DNA of 64,000 nucleotides from Consotaella aegiceratis. Its GTDB lineage: Bacteria > Pseudomonadota > Alphaproteobacteria > Rhizobiales > Rhizobiaceae. Position 1 is the first letter of the stretch. Each line of letters begins with the position of its first letter. The stretch covers positions 1 through 64,000 of the forward strand of contig NZ_JAZHFT010000017.1 of the NCBI RefSeq assembly GCF_036541425.1. Reading direction: 5' to 3'. Under the pieces are notes generated by a model that made no database searches, was not told where the DNA came from, and saw nothing but the letters and a program-made list of their open reading frames with translations. Positions 43,304 to 52,971 of the stretch are shown here, piece by piece. The position numbers and the translations under genes are program-made.

Positions 43304-44377
43304 CTATCGGGTCCGCGGGTCGAGGATGCGATAGAGGACGTCGCTGATCAGATTGATCACGACGAAGATGATGCCGACGAGCAGCGTGCAGCCGACGACG
43401 GCGTTCATGTCGCCGGCCATCAGGGCGTTGGTGAGATAGCGCCCGAAGCCCGGCCAGGCGAACACCGTTTCGGTGAGCACGGCGCCTTCCATGAGAAAGG
43501 CATAGGAGAGCGCCACCACGGTGATGACCTGGACGAGGACGTTGCGGAACGCGTGGATCCAGACGGTCCGCGCCCAGGACAGACCCTTTGCACGGGCGCT
43601 GATGATGTATTCCTGACCGAGCTGCTCGATCATGAAGCTGCGCGTCATGCGGCAGATGTAGGCCATGGCTCCGAAGCCGAGCACCGAGGCCGGCAGGATG
43701 ATGTGGGATACGGCGTTCCAGAACGCGCTCCACTGGCCCTGTATCGCCGTGTCGACGAGCAGGAATCCGGTGATCGAGGGGATCGAATAGGCATAGGTCA
43801 GATCGACCCGCCCCGGCCCGGCGACCCAGTGCAGCCCGGCGTAGAAGACGAGGAGACCCATCAGGCCGAGCCAGAAGTTCGGTGTCGAATAGCCGAGGAG
43901 GCTGGCGATCCGGATGGCATGATCGATCACCGTGTTGCGGTACATGGCGGCGACGACGCCGGCGGGGATACCCAGACCCGTGCCGATGACCACCGCGACG
44001 CTGGCCAGTTCGATCGTGGCCGGAAAGACGCGCGCAATGTCTTCGACGACCGGTCGACCCGACATGAGCGCATCGCCGAAGTCGAGGCGAACGACATTGC
44101 CGACATACATCGCGTATTGGACGATCAGCGGCTGGTCCAGGCCGAGCTTGTGGTACATGGCGTCGTATGTCGCCTGGGAAATGTTGTCGCCCAGCATCGC
44201 GACGACCGGATCGAGCGGCAGCATGCGGCCGATGAAGAAGGTCAGCGTCACCAGTCCCAAAAGAGTGGCGAGGATTGACAAAAGGGTCCGTCCCGACGTC
44301 TTCAGCGCCGGGACGAACCGCTTGCTCCGTCCCGGCAGGGCGATCTGAAAGCCTCTCAGGGTCGACTGGCTCTGCAT
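43304..44377 (-). CDS. Dipeptide/oligopeptide ABC permease (DppB-like)
   Basis: The 357-residue protein has six membrane segments and the motif EYIISARAKGLSWARTVWIH before ALSYAFLMEGAVLTETVFAW, typical of DppB/OppB. It stands between the binding-protein gene (130 bases upstream) and the DppC-like gene. The 130-base gap includes a GC-rich stem around 44469-44496 that could reduce expression relative to the binding protein. Confidence 0.9.
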   Translation of the reverse strand: MQSQSTLRGFQIALPGRSKRFVPALKTSGRTLLSILATLLGLVTLTFFIGRMLPLDPVVAMLGDNISQATYDAMYHKLGLDQPLIVQYAMYVGNVVRLDFGDALMSGRPVVEDIARVFPATIELASVAVVIGTGLGIPAGVVAAMYRNTVIDHAIRIASLLGYSTPNFWLGLMGLLVFYAGLHWVAGPGRVDLTYAYSIPSITGFLLVDTAIQGQWSAFWNAVSHIILPASVLGFGAMAYICRMTRSFMIEQLGQEYIISARAKGLSWARTVWIHAFRNVLVQVITVVALSYAFLMEGAVLTETVFAWPGFGRYLTNALMAGDMNAVVGCTLLVGIIFVVINLISDVLYRILDPRTR

Positions 44378-44507
44378 TCATGTCTCCGGACGAAGGCAGG
44401 ACGGTTGGCTGGCAGGCTGGCGCCGCGGCGGAGCGAATGCAAGCCCAGCACGGCGCCGTGGGATCGGCCGACGGCGCACCCCCCCGCCGGCCGTCGAGCG
44501 ATCTGCG

Positions 44508-46127
44508 TTACTTGGAGGCCAGATCGTAGAACACGCGAAAGCCGTTCCACGTCCAGTCCTTCAGGTCGTTGCTGACGCCGGCGACGTCGTAGGTCTGGAA
44601 CATGTAGGCGTTCGGGCCGGACTGCATCATTTCCTTCTGAAGGTCATGATAGAGCTGCTTGCGCTTTTCCGGATCCTGCTCGAACAGCGCGGTGTTGACC
44701 TCCTCGTTGGATTTTTCCGAGAAGTATCCGGCCCGCCAGCTCGGATACTGCGTCGCCTGTGCTTCCAGACTGTTGTCGGGGTTGAAGATGTGCCGGGACG
44801 CCATGCCATGGGCATCGGAGACGCTGGTCATCCAGCCGATCAGCGCCGTCTGGAAGTCGCGCCCGCGTACGCGGCTGAAGAGCTGCGCGTTCGCCATCTG
44901 CTCGATGTTGAGCTTGACGCCGATCTTGGCGGCGTTGGCCTGGATGCTCTGGGCGACCGGTGCGGCGTAGGGCGCGGTACCCAAGATGATGTCGGCCTCG
45001 AAGCCATCCGGATAGCCGGCCTCTTCCAGGATGGACTTGGCCTTGTCCGGATCGAGCGAGAAGGGCTCGCCCTCCTTCTCGTCCAAGGCACCGAACGCGC
45101 CGAGCTGGACGAAGCTGGCCCTGGGCGTGCCGATATTCTTCATCACCGTATCGGCGAGGCCCTGATAGTCGATCAGGTAGCGCATCGCGAGACGCACCTT
45201 CTCGTTGGAGAAGACATCGTTCGTGTTGTTGAAGGTCCAATAGAAGAGCTGCGGCTTCAGAGCCCGCGCGACCTGCGCCTCGCCCTTGTCCTCCAGATCC
45301 TGCAGATCTTCGGGCGTCAGGTCGCGGGCGACGTCGACATCGCCTTCTTCCAGAAGCAGCCGCTGGGTCCCGGACTCCGCGACGTGGCGGATGATGACCT
45401 GCGGCAGCTTTGGCGCCTCGCCCCAATAGACGTCGTTGGCCTGGAGGACGACAGCTTCACCCGGGTTCCAGGCCACCAGATGATAGGGGCCGACGCAGTC
45501 GGTCGCCGTGGTCAGATATTTATTGCCCAGATCGCCGTCGATCTCGTTTTCGAGCAAGACGGCCTTGTTGAGTAGCGCGGTGACGCGGTTCGCGGCGATC
45601 GCGCCGAGGATCAACTGGACCGGATAAGGCTTGTCGAGCTTCATCACCAAGGTCTTGTCGTCGGGAGCGGTGACCAGATCCCGAATGCTGTCCTTCGTGA
45701 AGCCATATTCGTTGAGAGTCGCGGCGTTGCCGAAGTCGAGATCGACGACGCGATACATGCTCCAGGCCAGGTCACCCGCCGTCGCCGGTTCACCGGAGGG
45801 AAATTGCAAATTGTCCTGAAGATGAAACGTGATCGTTTGCGAATCGTCTGAGACGTCCCAGCTCTTGGCCAGCGCGGGGACGAATTCGCTGGCGTCGTCG
45901 GGCGCCGAGTCGACCAGTGTGTCGCATGTGTTGGCGACGATTTCGTTGGTCACGACCTCGCCGATCTGCGCCGGGTCGAAGGTGCTGATCGCATCAATGT
46001 TGTACGCCATGACCAAGGCATTGCCGGGCGTTTCCGCCGATGCGGGGGCCATCCCGCACGCCAGGCTGGCAGCAATGGCCAGGACGGCGCCGGAGCGGAT
46101 CGGGATCGAAAGTCCTTTGCCTTTCAT
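44508..46127 (-). CDS. Dipeptide/oligopeptide ABC substrate-binding protein
   Basis: The 539-residue protein belongs to solute-binding family 5. After a signal peptide (LAIAASLACGMAPASAETP) come PSGEPATAGDLAWSMYRVVD and YWTFNNTNDVFSNEKVRLAM, typical of peptide-binding proteins. The ATG at 46127 has AAGGAGAG upstream; the in-frame ATG nine codons earlier has none. No lipobox is present, so it is free in the periplasm. It lies 88 bases after the S9 peptidase gene. The neighbouring peptidases suggest short peptides, probably Pro-containing, as ligands. Confidence 0.88.
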   Translation of the reverse strand: MKGKGLSIPIRSGAVLAIAASLACGMAPASAETPGNALVMAYNIDAISTFDPAQIGEVVTNEIVANTCDTLVDSAPDDASEFVPALAKSWDVSDDSQTITFHLQDNLQFPSGEPATAGDLAWSMYRVVDLDFGNAATLNEYGFTKDSIRDLVTAPDDKTLVMKLDKPYPVQLILGAIAANRVTALLNKAVLLENEIDGDLGNKYLTTATDCVGPYHLVAWNPGEAVVLQANDVYWGEAPKLPQVIIRHVAESGTQRLLLEEGDVDVARDLTPEDLQDLEDKGEAQVARALKPQLFYWTFNNTNDVFSNEKVRLAMRYLIDYQGLADTVMKNIGTPRASFVQLGAFGALDEKEGEPFSLDPDKAKSILEEAGYPDGFEADIILGTAPYAAPVAQSIQANAAKIGVKLNIEQMANAQLFSRVRGRDFQTALIGWMTSVSDAHGMASRHIFNPDNSLEAQATQYPSWRAGYFSEKSNEEVNTALFEQDPEKRKQLYHDLQKEMMQSGPNAYMFQTYDVAGVSNDLKDWTWNGFRVFYDLASK

Positions 46128-46215
46128 CGGATTGCTCTCCTTCTGCTGATCCATCGAAAAGGACCTGGATGGTGCGGCTGGCCTTCGTGGTCGGGCACCC
46201 GCCGCGACGACGTCA

Positions 46216-48018
46216 TCAAAGGTGTCGATGCACGAACTCGGCGAACGCGCCGAAGACGGTGCGCTGGTCGGTCAGGCGCGGGAAGCCGTGGCCGGCATGC
46301 GGGATGCGCAGATAGTCGACGGTTCGTCCGAGCCCGCGCAGGCACGAGAACACCATCTCGCTTTCGCCCGGCGGGACGCGGGGGTCGTCCATGCCCTGGA
46401 CGATCAGCAGTGGCACCGCGATCTCATCGATCCGGTTGATCGGCGAAAAGCGCTCCAGCAACGCCTTCATCTCGTCGGGCTCGCCATACTCCGCGGCCCG
46501 AAGCGTGCGCCGCCAGGGGCCGGTCGTCTGCAGCATCGTCAGGAAGTTCGCGATGCCGTAAAACTCGACGCCGAAGCGCCAGAGATCCGGATATTCGGTG
46601 AGCGCCGACAGCACCATGAAACCGCCGTAGGAGCGACCGAACACCGCGATGCGGCTCGCGTCGATATCCGACCGTTCGCCGATCGCCAGGCGCACCGCCT
46701 TGAGATCGGCGACGCTGTCCAGGCGCCGTTCGCGATCATCCAGTTCGTGAAAGCGGCGGCCGTAGCCGGTGCTGCCCCGCACGTTGGGCGCCACGACGGC
46801 GATCCCCTGCGCAAGCAGGTATTGGATGTCGGCGCGAAAGGTCGGACGCCACTGCGCTTCGGGACCGCCATGCACGATGACGATCGCGGGATGGCCCTCC
46901 GGCGGCGCCTCGCCGCCGGGGCGATAGAGGAAATAGCCGATCTCGAGCCCGTCGAAGCTGGCGAGGGTCTCGACGGTGGGTTCGACGAAGCCGGCCGACT
47001 CGACACCGCGCGTTTCGGGACGGGCCAGGCATTCGAAGCGCTGGGCGGCCAGGTCGTAGCCCCAGACGGCGGGCGGCGCCGAGGCGCCGTCCAGGGCGAA
47101 GACGAGACGGCCCCCGTCTGGCGTCCAGGCCGGCGACGAGATCACCCCTTGCGGATGGCCGGCGAGGACGGTTTCCTGCCCGCTTCCACGATCCTTCAGG
47201 ATCAGTTCGCTCCAGCCCCGACGGTTGACCACGATCGCCAATCGCGCGTTGTCCGGCGAGACGGCGAAGGCTTCGACGTCGCAGTCCTCGCCCTCGATCA
47301 CCGGGCGAAGCGCGTCGCTGCCGAAGGAAACCTCGTAGAGCGAGACGAAATCGCGCAGTCGATCGGTGGCGACCAGCAGGCCGCTCCCGTCCTTGAGCAT
47401 CTTGGCGACGGGATAGCAGGCGCGTCCGGTGTGAGGAAGCAACGGCTCGTAGGCACCGGTTTCGAGGTCGAGACGGTAGAGGTCCTGATCCTTGGAGGCG
47501 CGCCGCGAATCGCGCACCAACAGGGCCTTGCCGTCCTTGAAGAAGGCCAAGGGCTCGCGATAGCCGTCGGCCTCCAGCACGCAGCGCGTGGCCCGGCTGG
47601 CGACGTCCATCAGGTGGATGTCCACGCCGGTGCGCAGACGCGCATTCGACCCGAAAGCGATGGTGCTGCCATCGGGAGACCAGCATCCCCAGACATGGAC
47701 GGTCGTTGGGTCTTCGGTCAACGCCAGCGGGGCGTCGGCGCCGTCGGGGAAGAGCCAGATCTGATGCCGCTCGTCGCCGCCATCGTCGACCGTGAAGACG
47801 AGATCGCTCCCCTGGGGATTGAAGGCGAGCGCACCGACCGGCTCCGACATGTCGGTCAGCCGTCGTGCCTGACCGCCCGATGCCGGCTTCGTCCAGATCT
47901 GCGCAAAGCCGCTTTCGTCGCTGAGATAGGCAATCACCTCGCCGTCGGGCGACACGGCCGGGCTGGTCGCACTGCGAATCTCGACATAGGACTCGATGCT
48001 CGTCGTCGATACGGACAT
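46216..48018 (-). CDS. S9 family (prolyl oligopeptidase-like) peptidase
   Basis: The 600-residue protein has an N-terminal beta-propeller (TSPAVSPDGEVIAYLSDESG, GCWSPDGSTIAFGSNA) and a C-terminal alpha/beta hydrolase domain with the nucleophile motif FGRSYGGFMVL, LIVQGMDDPRVP carrying the Asp, and IPHAGHGF carrying the His. It resembles acylaminoacyl peptidases of subfamily S9C. There is no signal peptide, so it acts on imported peptides. The ATG at 48018 is preferred to a TTG at 48033. It follows the iminopeptidase gene by 7 bases. Confidence 0.88.
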   Translation of the reverse strand: MSVSTTSIESYVEIRSATSPAVSPDGEVIAYLSDESGFAQIWTKPASGGQARRLTDMSEPVGALAFNPQGSDLVFTVDDGGDERHQIWLFPDGADAPLALTEDPTTVHVWGCWSPDGSTIAFGSNARLRTGVDIHLMDVASRATRCVLEADGYREPLAFFKDGKALLVRDSRRASKDQDLYRLDLETGAYEPLLPHTGRACYPVAKMLKDGSGLLVATDRLRDFVSLYEVSFGSDALRPVIEGEDCDVEAFAVSPDNARLAIVVNRRGWSELILKDRGSGQETVLAGHPQGVISSPAWTPDGGRLVFALDGASAPPAVWGYDLAAQRFECLARPETRGVESAGFVEPTVETLASFDGLEIGYFLYRPGGEAPPEGHPAIVIVHGGPEAQWRPTFRADIQYLLAQGIAVVAPNVRGSTGYGRRFHELDDRERRLDSVADLKAVRLAIGERSDIDASRIAVFGRSYGGFMVLSALTEYPDLWRFGVEFYGIANFLTMLQTTGPWRRTLRAAEYGEPDEMKALLERFSPINRIDEIAVPLLIVQGMDDPRVPPGESEMVFSCLRGLGRTVDYLRIPHAGHGFPRLTDQRTVFGAFAEFVHRHL

Positions 48019-48025
48019 GGTCTGC

Positions 48026-49063
48026 TCAGCCAAGGCTCGGCTCCTTCGACGATTGCGGATCTTTCTGGCGTAAGCGTTGCGCGAGACGTCGTGCGGCCGC
48101 GCTCAAAGCCTCGGCCATCGGACCGGTGGTGGACTGGTGATTGGCCTCTGTGACGATCGTGAACTGCGCTTCGGGCCAGGCCTTGTGCAGCTTCCAGGCT
48201 GTTGCGGCAGGGGTGACGGTGTCGTAGCGCGCCTGCACGATCTCGGCGGGGCAATGGCGGATGCGGTCGATCTCGCCCAACAGCTGACCGGGCCGCAGAA
48301 AGCCCCTGTTGACACAGTAGTGGGTGAACAGGCGCGACACCGCCAGCGCCGCTTTCGGCTGCAGCAGCCGCTCGACATGGGCCGGATCGGGGCGAAAGGT
48401 CTGCGTCCTGCCGGAAAAGCCGCGCAGGCTGAGAGCCGCCGCCATCTCCAAGTCCGGATCGCCCGACGTCAGCCGCCGATAGTAGGCTCCCAGCAGATCG
48501 TCCCGCTCTTCCTCGGCGACGAATTCGGCGAAGACCTCCCAATGGTCCGGAAAGATCTTGCGCGAGCCGTAGAACCACCAGTCGATATCTTCGTCGTCGG
48601 CCAGGAAGATGCCGTGCAGGCGGAAGCCGAGGCAGCGTTCGGGATGAGCCTCGCCGTAGGCGAGGGCCAGGCAGCTTCCCCACGAGCCGCCGGCGACCAG
48701 CCAGCGCTCGATGCCCAGATGGGTGCGGATCAACTCGATATCGGCGATCAGGTGGGCCGTGGTGTTATCGGTGATCTCGGCGCTGGGGAGGGATCGACCG
48801 GCGCCGCGCTGGTCGAAGGTGATGATGCGAAAGACCTCGGGATCGAAGGTCGTCAGCTGCTTGCGCGACAGACCCGCGCCTGGCCCACCATGTAGAACCA
48901 CAACCGGAAGGCCGAGAGGATTGCCATGCTCTTCGAGATGAAGGTCATGCAGACGATCCGGCTGCAGCCGCAACACGCGGTACGGTGCCGGGCCGATCTG
49001 CGTGTCGGCCGAAACAAGGTCTTGTGCGTTCTCGGAATGAACCACTCGGTCTCGTCTGGTCAA
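48026..49063 (-). CDS. Proline iminopeptidase-like alpha/beta hydrolase
   Basis: The protein has the S33 pattern: oxyanion motif VVLHGGPGAGLS, ITFDQRGAGRSLPSAEITDN, and the nucleophile elbow GGSWGSCLALAY, with EANHQSTTG near the C-terminus supplying the His. It should remove N-terminal proline from peptides. The first codon is uncertain: TTG at 49061-49063 gives 345 residues, but conserved sequence begins some 30 residues later and no strong ribosome binding site is seen. It is the first gene of the minus-strand peptide-use operon. Confidence 0.85.
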   Translation of the reverse strand: MTRRDRVVHSENAQDLVSADTQIGPAPYRVLRLQPDRLHDLHLEEHGNPLGLPVVVLHGGPGAGLSRKQLTTFDPEVFRIITFDQRGAGRSLPSAEITDNTTAHLIADIELIRTHLGIERWLVAGGSWGSCLALAYGEAHPERCLGFRLHGIFLADDEDIDWWFYGSRKIFPDHWEVFAEFVAEEERDDLLGAYYRRLTSGDPDLEMAAALSLRGFSGRTQTFRPDPAHVERLLQPKAALAVSRLFTHYCVNRGFLRPGQLLGEIDRIRHCPAEIVQARYDTVTPAATAWKLHKAWPEAQFTIVTEANHQSTTGPMAEALSAAARRLAQRLRQKDPQSSKEPSLG

Positions 49064-49396
49064 ATTATAGGCTTGTCTAATTTTCGAACTTTAGCCCGTG
49101 AGGTCATTGAGTCCAGCGCCATTTCGGACTTGCCGCATTCCGATTCGGAATAGTTGTCCTGGATGACTGATCGTCCGCTCTTCCGATGCTTCAGGATCGG
49201 CGCGGCTCATTGCCCTGTCCTGTCGGCGGGCTTTGCCGATTTTCGAGACGTCGACGAGATCGGGGTGGACGAATTCCAGCGCGTCGATGCGAAATCCTTA
49301 TTCAAAAAAGGAAACCTTGATACCGGTAGCGGAATCTTGCGTTCGCAGCGCCGTCGTGTCGTCGCCTTGGTTGGCGCCACGGCCGCATCAGCGCCG
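49064..49396. other. Upstream region of the peptide operon
   Basis: No gene can be supported in these 333 bases. The part next to 49064 is AT-rich and should hold the minus-strand promoter of the peptide operon. The remainder leads to the tetR remnant and may be degenerate sequence. Confidence 0.4.
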
Positions 49397-49690
49397 TCAA
49401 CGACGGTTGGAGCCATCCGTCAGGAGCGCGCCGACGATAATGTCGCGAAGATGATCGGTGGGGGACGCAAACGAAGGTTGATCGCCGAGCCATCCGGCCG
49501 CGACGATCAAGGCGAACAGGTCTGACCCGTCGATGTCGGTTCGCACCGATCCCTCGTTTTGAGCGCGAAGCAGAAGGCGCCGGCCAGCGGAGCGCATGGT
49601 GTTGCTCAAGTTATTATGAAGAGCCGAGTCGGGATCCGCCAGGGCAGCGGCCACGAAATCGACGATGCCCCTGGGCTCTGTTCGCGGGCC
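49397..49690 (-). pseudogene. C-terminal remnant of a TetR-family regulator
   Basis: The minus-strand frame reads MRSAGRRLLLRAQNEGSVRT, DGSDLFALIVAAGWLGDQPS and DIIVGALLTDGSN, the ligand-domain end of TetR/AcrR regulators. The DNA-binding half and the start codon are missing; homology stops at about 49690, where sequence of a plus-strand dehydrogenase begins. It is a dead fragment. Confidence 0.7.
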
Positions 49691-49699
49691 TCTCTTGGA

Positions 49700-50165
49700 G
49701 GGTCAGAGACGATCCCCGGCGAGGAATGGCAGCGCGACCTGGACCTCAATCCTCTCGCGCGGTGCGTCTCACCAACGCAGTTCTGCCGACGCTCCGAAAT
49801 TCGAAGGCTGCTGCGATCGTCAACATCTCGTCGACGGCTGCGACGATGCCCTTCCCCTTCGACGTGCGCTATGGGGCCGCAAAGGCCGGCCGGGACTACT
49901 ACTCCCGGACGCTTGCCGTCGAACTGGGTCGAGCGGTATCCGCGTGAACGTGATGTCGCCCGGACCCATCTCGACCCCGAACTCTGACGCCCTGCGGCAA
50001 CAATTTCCAATTTCGGGCGACGCGTGGTTCCAATACGTTCCGCTTGGTCGCGTCGAAGAAACCGACGACATCGCGGAAGTCCTCGCCTTGCTCGCATCGG
50101 ATCGCGGCAAGTTTCTTATCGGCGTGAACTACCCGCGTCGACGGCGCGCTGACGGCCGTTCCCGA
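49700..50165 (+). pseudogene. C-terminal remnant of a short-chain dehydrogenase, frameshifted
   Basis: Pieces in successive frames read EEWQRDLDLN, AVRLTNAVLPTLRNSKAAAI, the catalytic region VRYGAAKAG (Tyr-X3-Lys), then GIRVNVMSPGPISTP, VPLGRVEETDDIAEVLALLA and RVDGALTAV. Shifts fall near 49757, 49930 and 50131. The Rossmann N-terminus is absent. It would have been divergent from the tetR remnant, so one deletion removed both 5' ends together with their shared promoter. Confidence 0.72.
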
Positions 50166-50248
50166 CAGGATCGAACGCCGGCCACCGGCCGGGGCTCGAT
50201 CCTTGGGAGAGACCGTGGCGGTCGTGCAAGCGGAGGCCGCCGACCGGA

Positions 50249-51613
50249 TCAGTCCAGCCAGCCGGTCTTGCGGACGGCGGCCAGAGCGCGATCGGTCGCC
50301 TGCGGCGCTTGGCCGATATAGGTCGTCGGGTCGAGCACGGCCGCCAGTTCCTCGTCGGTCAGCACGGCGCGGATGCGCTCATCCTGGAACAACGCATCGT
50401 GGAAGGAAACGCCGCCTTCCATTCCGCGCCGCGATGCCTCGTAGATGAGCTCATGCGCGGTCTGCTTGCCGAGCTTGTCGGAGAGAACGAACATCACGCG
50501 CTCCGACAGCATGAAGCCGCCGAGAATGTCCATGTTCGCCCGCATCTTCTTCTCGTTCGCCTGCAGGCCGCCCAGGGCGAACTCCATGTTCTGCAGCACG
50601 ATGGAGGTCATCAGGCAGATCTCCGGCATGATCTTCCATTCCATCTTCCAATGGGCGCCGTCACGCTCGTGCTCCTGGCGCAGCATGTCCTGCAGCAGGT
50701 TGATGTTGCCCTTGAGCGCCGTCGACACGGTGACGGCGTTCTCGCTGACCGCCGGATTGCGCTTGTGCGGCATGGTCGAGGATCCGACCTGTCCCGGGTC
50801 GAACGGCTCGTGCAATTCGTCGAACTCGTTGTGGGCCAGAAGCAGGATCTCGTGACCGATCTTGCCGAGGGTGCCGCAGATCATGCCGAGGACCCCGCCG
50901 AACTCCACGAAACGGTCGCGCGCCGGCTGCCATGAGATTTCCGGCACATCGAGGCCCAGCCGCGCCAGCACGCGCTGCTCGATCTCGTCGGCATGCTCGC
51001 CGAAGGAGGCCTTGGTGCCGACCGCGCCGACCACGCTGCCCACGAAGGTCCGCTTCTCCAGGTCGACCAGCCGCTGATGATGGCGGCATAGCTCCGTCAG
51101 CCAGATCGCAGCCTTGTGCCCGAAGGTGATCGGGAGCGCCTGCAAGGCCAGCGTGCGGCCGGTCATCGGCGTGTTCCGGTGCTCTTCGCTGAGCCTATAG
51201 AGATGCTGGCCGATCGTTTTGAGATCGCGCTTGATGATCGCATGGGCCTGCTTGAGCTGGAGCATGAGCCCGGTATCGACGACATCCTGGGTGGTCGGGC
51301 CGAAGTGCACGTATTCGCCGTGCCCGTTGCGGCAGGCGTGCTCGAGCCCCCGCACGGTCGGCACCAGCGCGTGCTTGGTCCGGGCGGTCTCCTTCAGAAT
51401 GAGGGCGTGGTCGAGATACTCGACCTTGGCGCGCTCGGCGATCTCATCGGCGGCCTCCTGCGGAATGATCCCCAGCGCGCCCTGCTCGATGGCCAGCGCG
51501 GCCTCGTAGTCGAGCCACTTCTGCATGCGGTTCTTCTCGGAGAAGACCTCCCGCATTTCAGGTGTCGACCAGACGTTCTGGAGGAGGGATGAGTCGAAGA
51601 CGCTGGATGTCAT
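50249..51613 (-). CDS. Fumarase/aspartase superfamily lyase (adenylosuccinate lyase-like)
   Basis: The 454-residue protein has the three conserved regions: TRTKHALVPTVRGLEHA, HFGPTTQDVVDTGLML and the signature GSSTMPHKRNP with the catalytic Ser loop. Sequence style is nearest to PurB and carboxymuconate cycloisomerase. Its place beside an enolase-superfamily enzyme, a C4-dicarboxylate transporter and an MmgE/PrpD protein argues for a catabolic role and not purine synthesis. Elimination of a dicarboxylate from an N- or C-substituted succinate is a reasonable inference. It is divergent from 51768; the promoter region carries an AT palindrome. Confidence 0.85.
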   Translation of the reverse strand: MTSSVFDSSLLQNVWSTPEMREVFSEKNRMQKWLDYEAALAIEQGALGIIPQEAADEIAERAKVEYLDHALILKETARTKHALVPTVRGLEHACRNGHGEYVHFGPTTQDVVDTGLMLQLKQAHAIIKRDLKTIGQHLYRLSEEHRNTPMTGRTLALQALPITFGHKAAIWLTELCRHHQRLVDLEKRTFVGSVVGAVGTKASFGEHADEIEQRVLARLGLDVPEISWQPARDRFVEFGGVLGMICGTLGKIGHEILLLAHNEFDELHEPFDPGQVGSSTMPHKRNPAVSENAVTVSTALKGNINLLQDMLRQEHERDGAHWKMEWKIMPEICLMTSIVLQNMEFALGGLQANEKKMRANMDILGGFMLSERVMFVLSDKLGKQTAHELIYEASRRGMEGGVSFHDALFQDERIRAVLTDEELAAVLDPTTYIGQAPQATDRALAAVRKTGWLD

Positions 51614-51680
51614 TGGAGGGCCCCTGACGGTTTGTCACATGCGGACAGGCGGCGGCGGTGTTGCTCGTCTCAAAATCATA

Positions 51681-51694
51681 TATTATATATAATA
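51681..51694. promoter_or_regulatory. AT-only palindrome in the lyase/enolase-family divergent promoter
   Basis: TATTATATATAATA is a perfect 14-bp palindrome in an otherwise GC-rich region, 68 bases from the lyase ATG and 74 from the enolase-family ATG. AT-rich palindromes are common operators of GntR/FCD regulators, and such a regulator is encoded at 56319. It may alternatively include -10 elements for the two promoters. Confidence 0.5.
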
Positions 51695-51767
51695 GCTAAT
51701 ACGCAAGCCCAATGAGCCGCTCGCGTATTCGAATTTTCCGGTCGCATCCGTTGGTGGGAGACAGAGA

Positions 51768-52958
51768 ATGAAAATTGTCAGTGTCGACGTCATAGACGTC
51801 GCAAATCCCTTGCAGTCCGCCGTCGCGAAATGGCGTCCCGTGGTCGTGAGGATCAACACGGACGAGGGCATTTCCGGCTTCGGCGAAGTCGGGATGGCCT
51901 ATGGTGTCGGCGCCTCGGCCGGCTTCGGCATGGCCAAGGATCTCGCCAGCCTCTTGATCGGCATGGATCCCATGCAGACCGAGAAGATCTGGGACAAGAT
52001 GCAGAAGAAGACCTTCTGGGGTCAGGGCGGCGGCACGGTCGTCTCGGCCGGCATGAGCGCCATCGATATCGCGCTGTGGGACATCAAGGGAAAGGCGCTG
52101 AACGTCCCATGCTATCAGCTGTTCGGCGGTAAATTCCGCGACACGCTGCGCACCTATGCCAGCCAGTTGCAGTTCGGCTGGGGCGGTGCCGCCAAGAAGG
52201 AAATCCTGACCACGCCTGCCCAGTACGCGGCGGCGGCGGAAAAGGCGCTGGCCGAGGGCTACGACGCCATCAAAGTCGATGTGAACGAGATCGACGAACA
52301 GGGGCGGGCCAAAACGCGCGACCTGACGGGCGTCTTCGCCGACCGCGACCTCATGGTCGGCTACAAGCGCCTTCAGGCGATCCGCGAGGCCGTCGGCGAC
52401 GGCATGGACATCATCGTGGAAGCGCATGCGCTGACCGACACCGCCTCGGCCATCCGCTTCGGCAAGATGATCGAAGACCTTCGCATTTCCGCCTACGAAG
52501 AACCCGTGATGGCGCTCAATCCAGGGCAGCTCAAGCAGGTCAAAGAGAACGTCAACATCCCGATCGCCGCGGGCGAGCGCATCTACACGCGCTGGGGATT
52601 CCGGCCCTTCTTCGAAGAGCACATCATTGACCTGATCCAGCCGGATCTCGGCACCTGCGGAGGCTTCAGCGAAGCCAAGAAGATCTGCGACATGGGCCAC
52701 ATCTACGATACGACCTGCCAGATCCATGTCTGCGGCGGGCCCATCATGACGGCGGCTTCCCTGCAGTTGGAATGCGCCATTCCCAACTTCGGCATCCACG
52801 AACTGCACCGCTATGCGCTCCTGGAGGGGAACAGGAACACCTGCAAGTACGACTATCTGCCGAAGAACGGCGTGTACGAGATTCCCGATCTCCCGGGCAT
52901 CGGCCAGGAACTGACCGACAAATCCATCGCCGAATCGCCAAAAGAAACTGTGAAGTAG
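51768..52958 (+). CDS. Mandelate racemase/muconate lactonising enzyme family protein (enolase superfamily)
   Basis: The 396-residue protein has the capping domain (INTDEGISGFGEVGMAYG) and a barrel with AIKVDVNEID (KxD), the metal ligands in IIVEAHALTD, YEEPVMAL and AAGERIYTRWG, and IHVCGGP supplying a His. This set fits acid-sugar dehydratases and racemases that form an enediolate by removing the proton alpha to a carboxylate. Which acid is used cannot be read. GAGACAGAGA precedes the ATG. It is followed after 48 bases by the transporter gene. Confidence 0.87.
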   Translation: MKIVSVDVIDVANPLQSAVAKWRPVVVRINTDEGISGFGEVGMAYGVGASAGFGMAKDLASLLIGMDPMQTEKIWDKMQKKTFWGQGGGTVVSAGMSAIDIALWDIKGKALNVPCYQLFGGKFRDTLRTYASQLQFGWGGAAKKEILTTPAQYAAAAEKALAEGYDAIKVDVNEIDEQGRAKTRDLTGVFADRDLMVGYKRLQAIREAVGDGMDIIVEAHALTDTASAIRFGKMIEDLRISAYEEPVMALNPGQLKQVKENVNIPIAAGERIYTRWGFRPFFEEHIIDLIQPDLGTCGGFSEAKKICDMGHIYDTTCQIHVCGGPIMTAASLQLECAIPNFGIHELHRYALLEGNRNTCKYDYLPKNGVYEIPDLPGIGQELTDKSIAESPKETVK

Positions 52959-52971
52959 GTATTCGCCGGGG

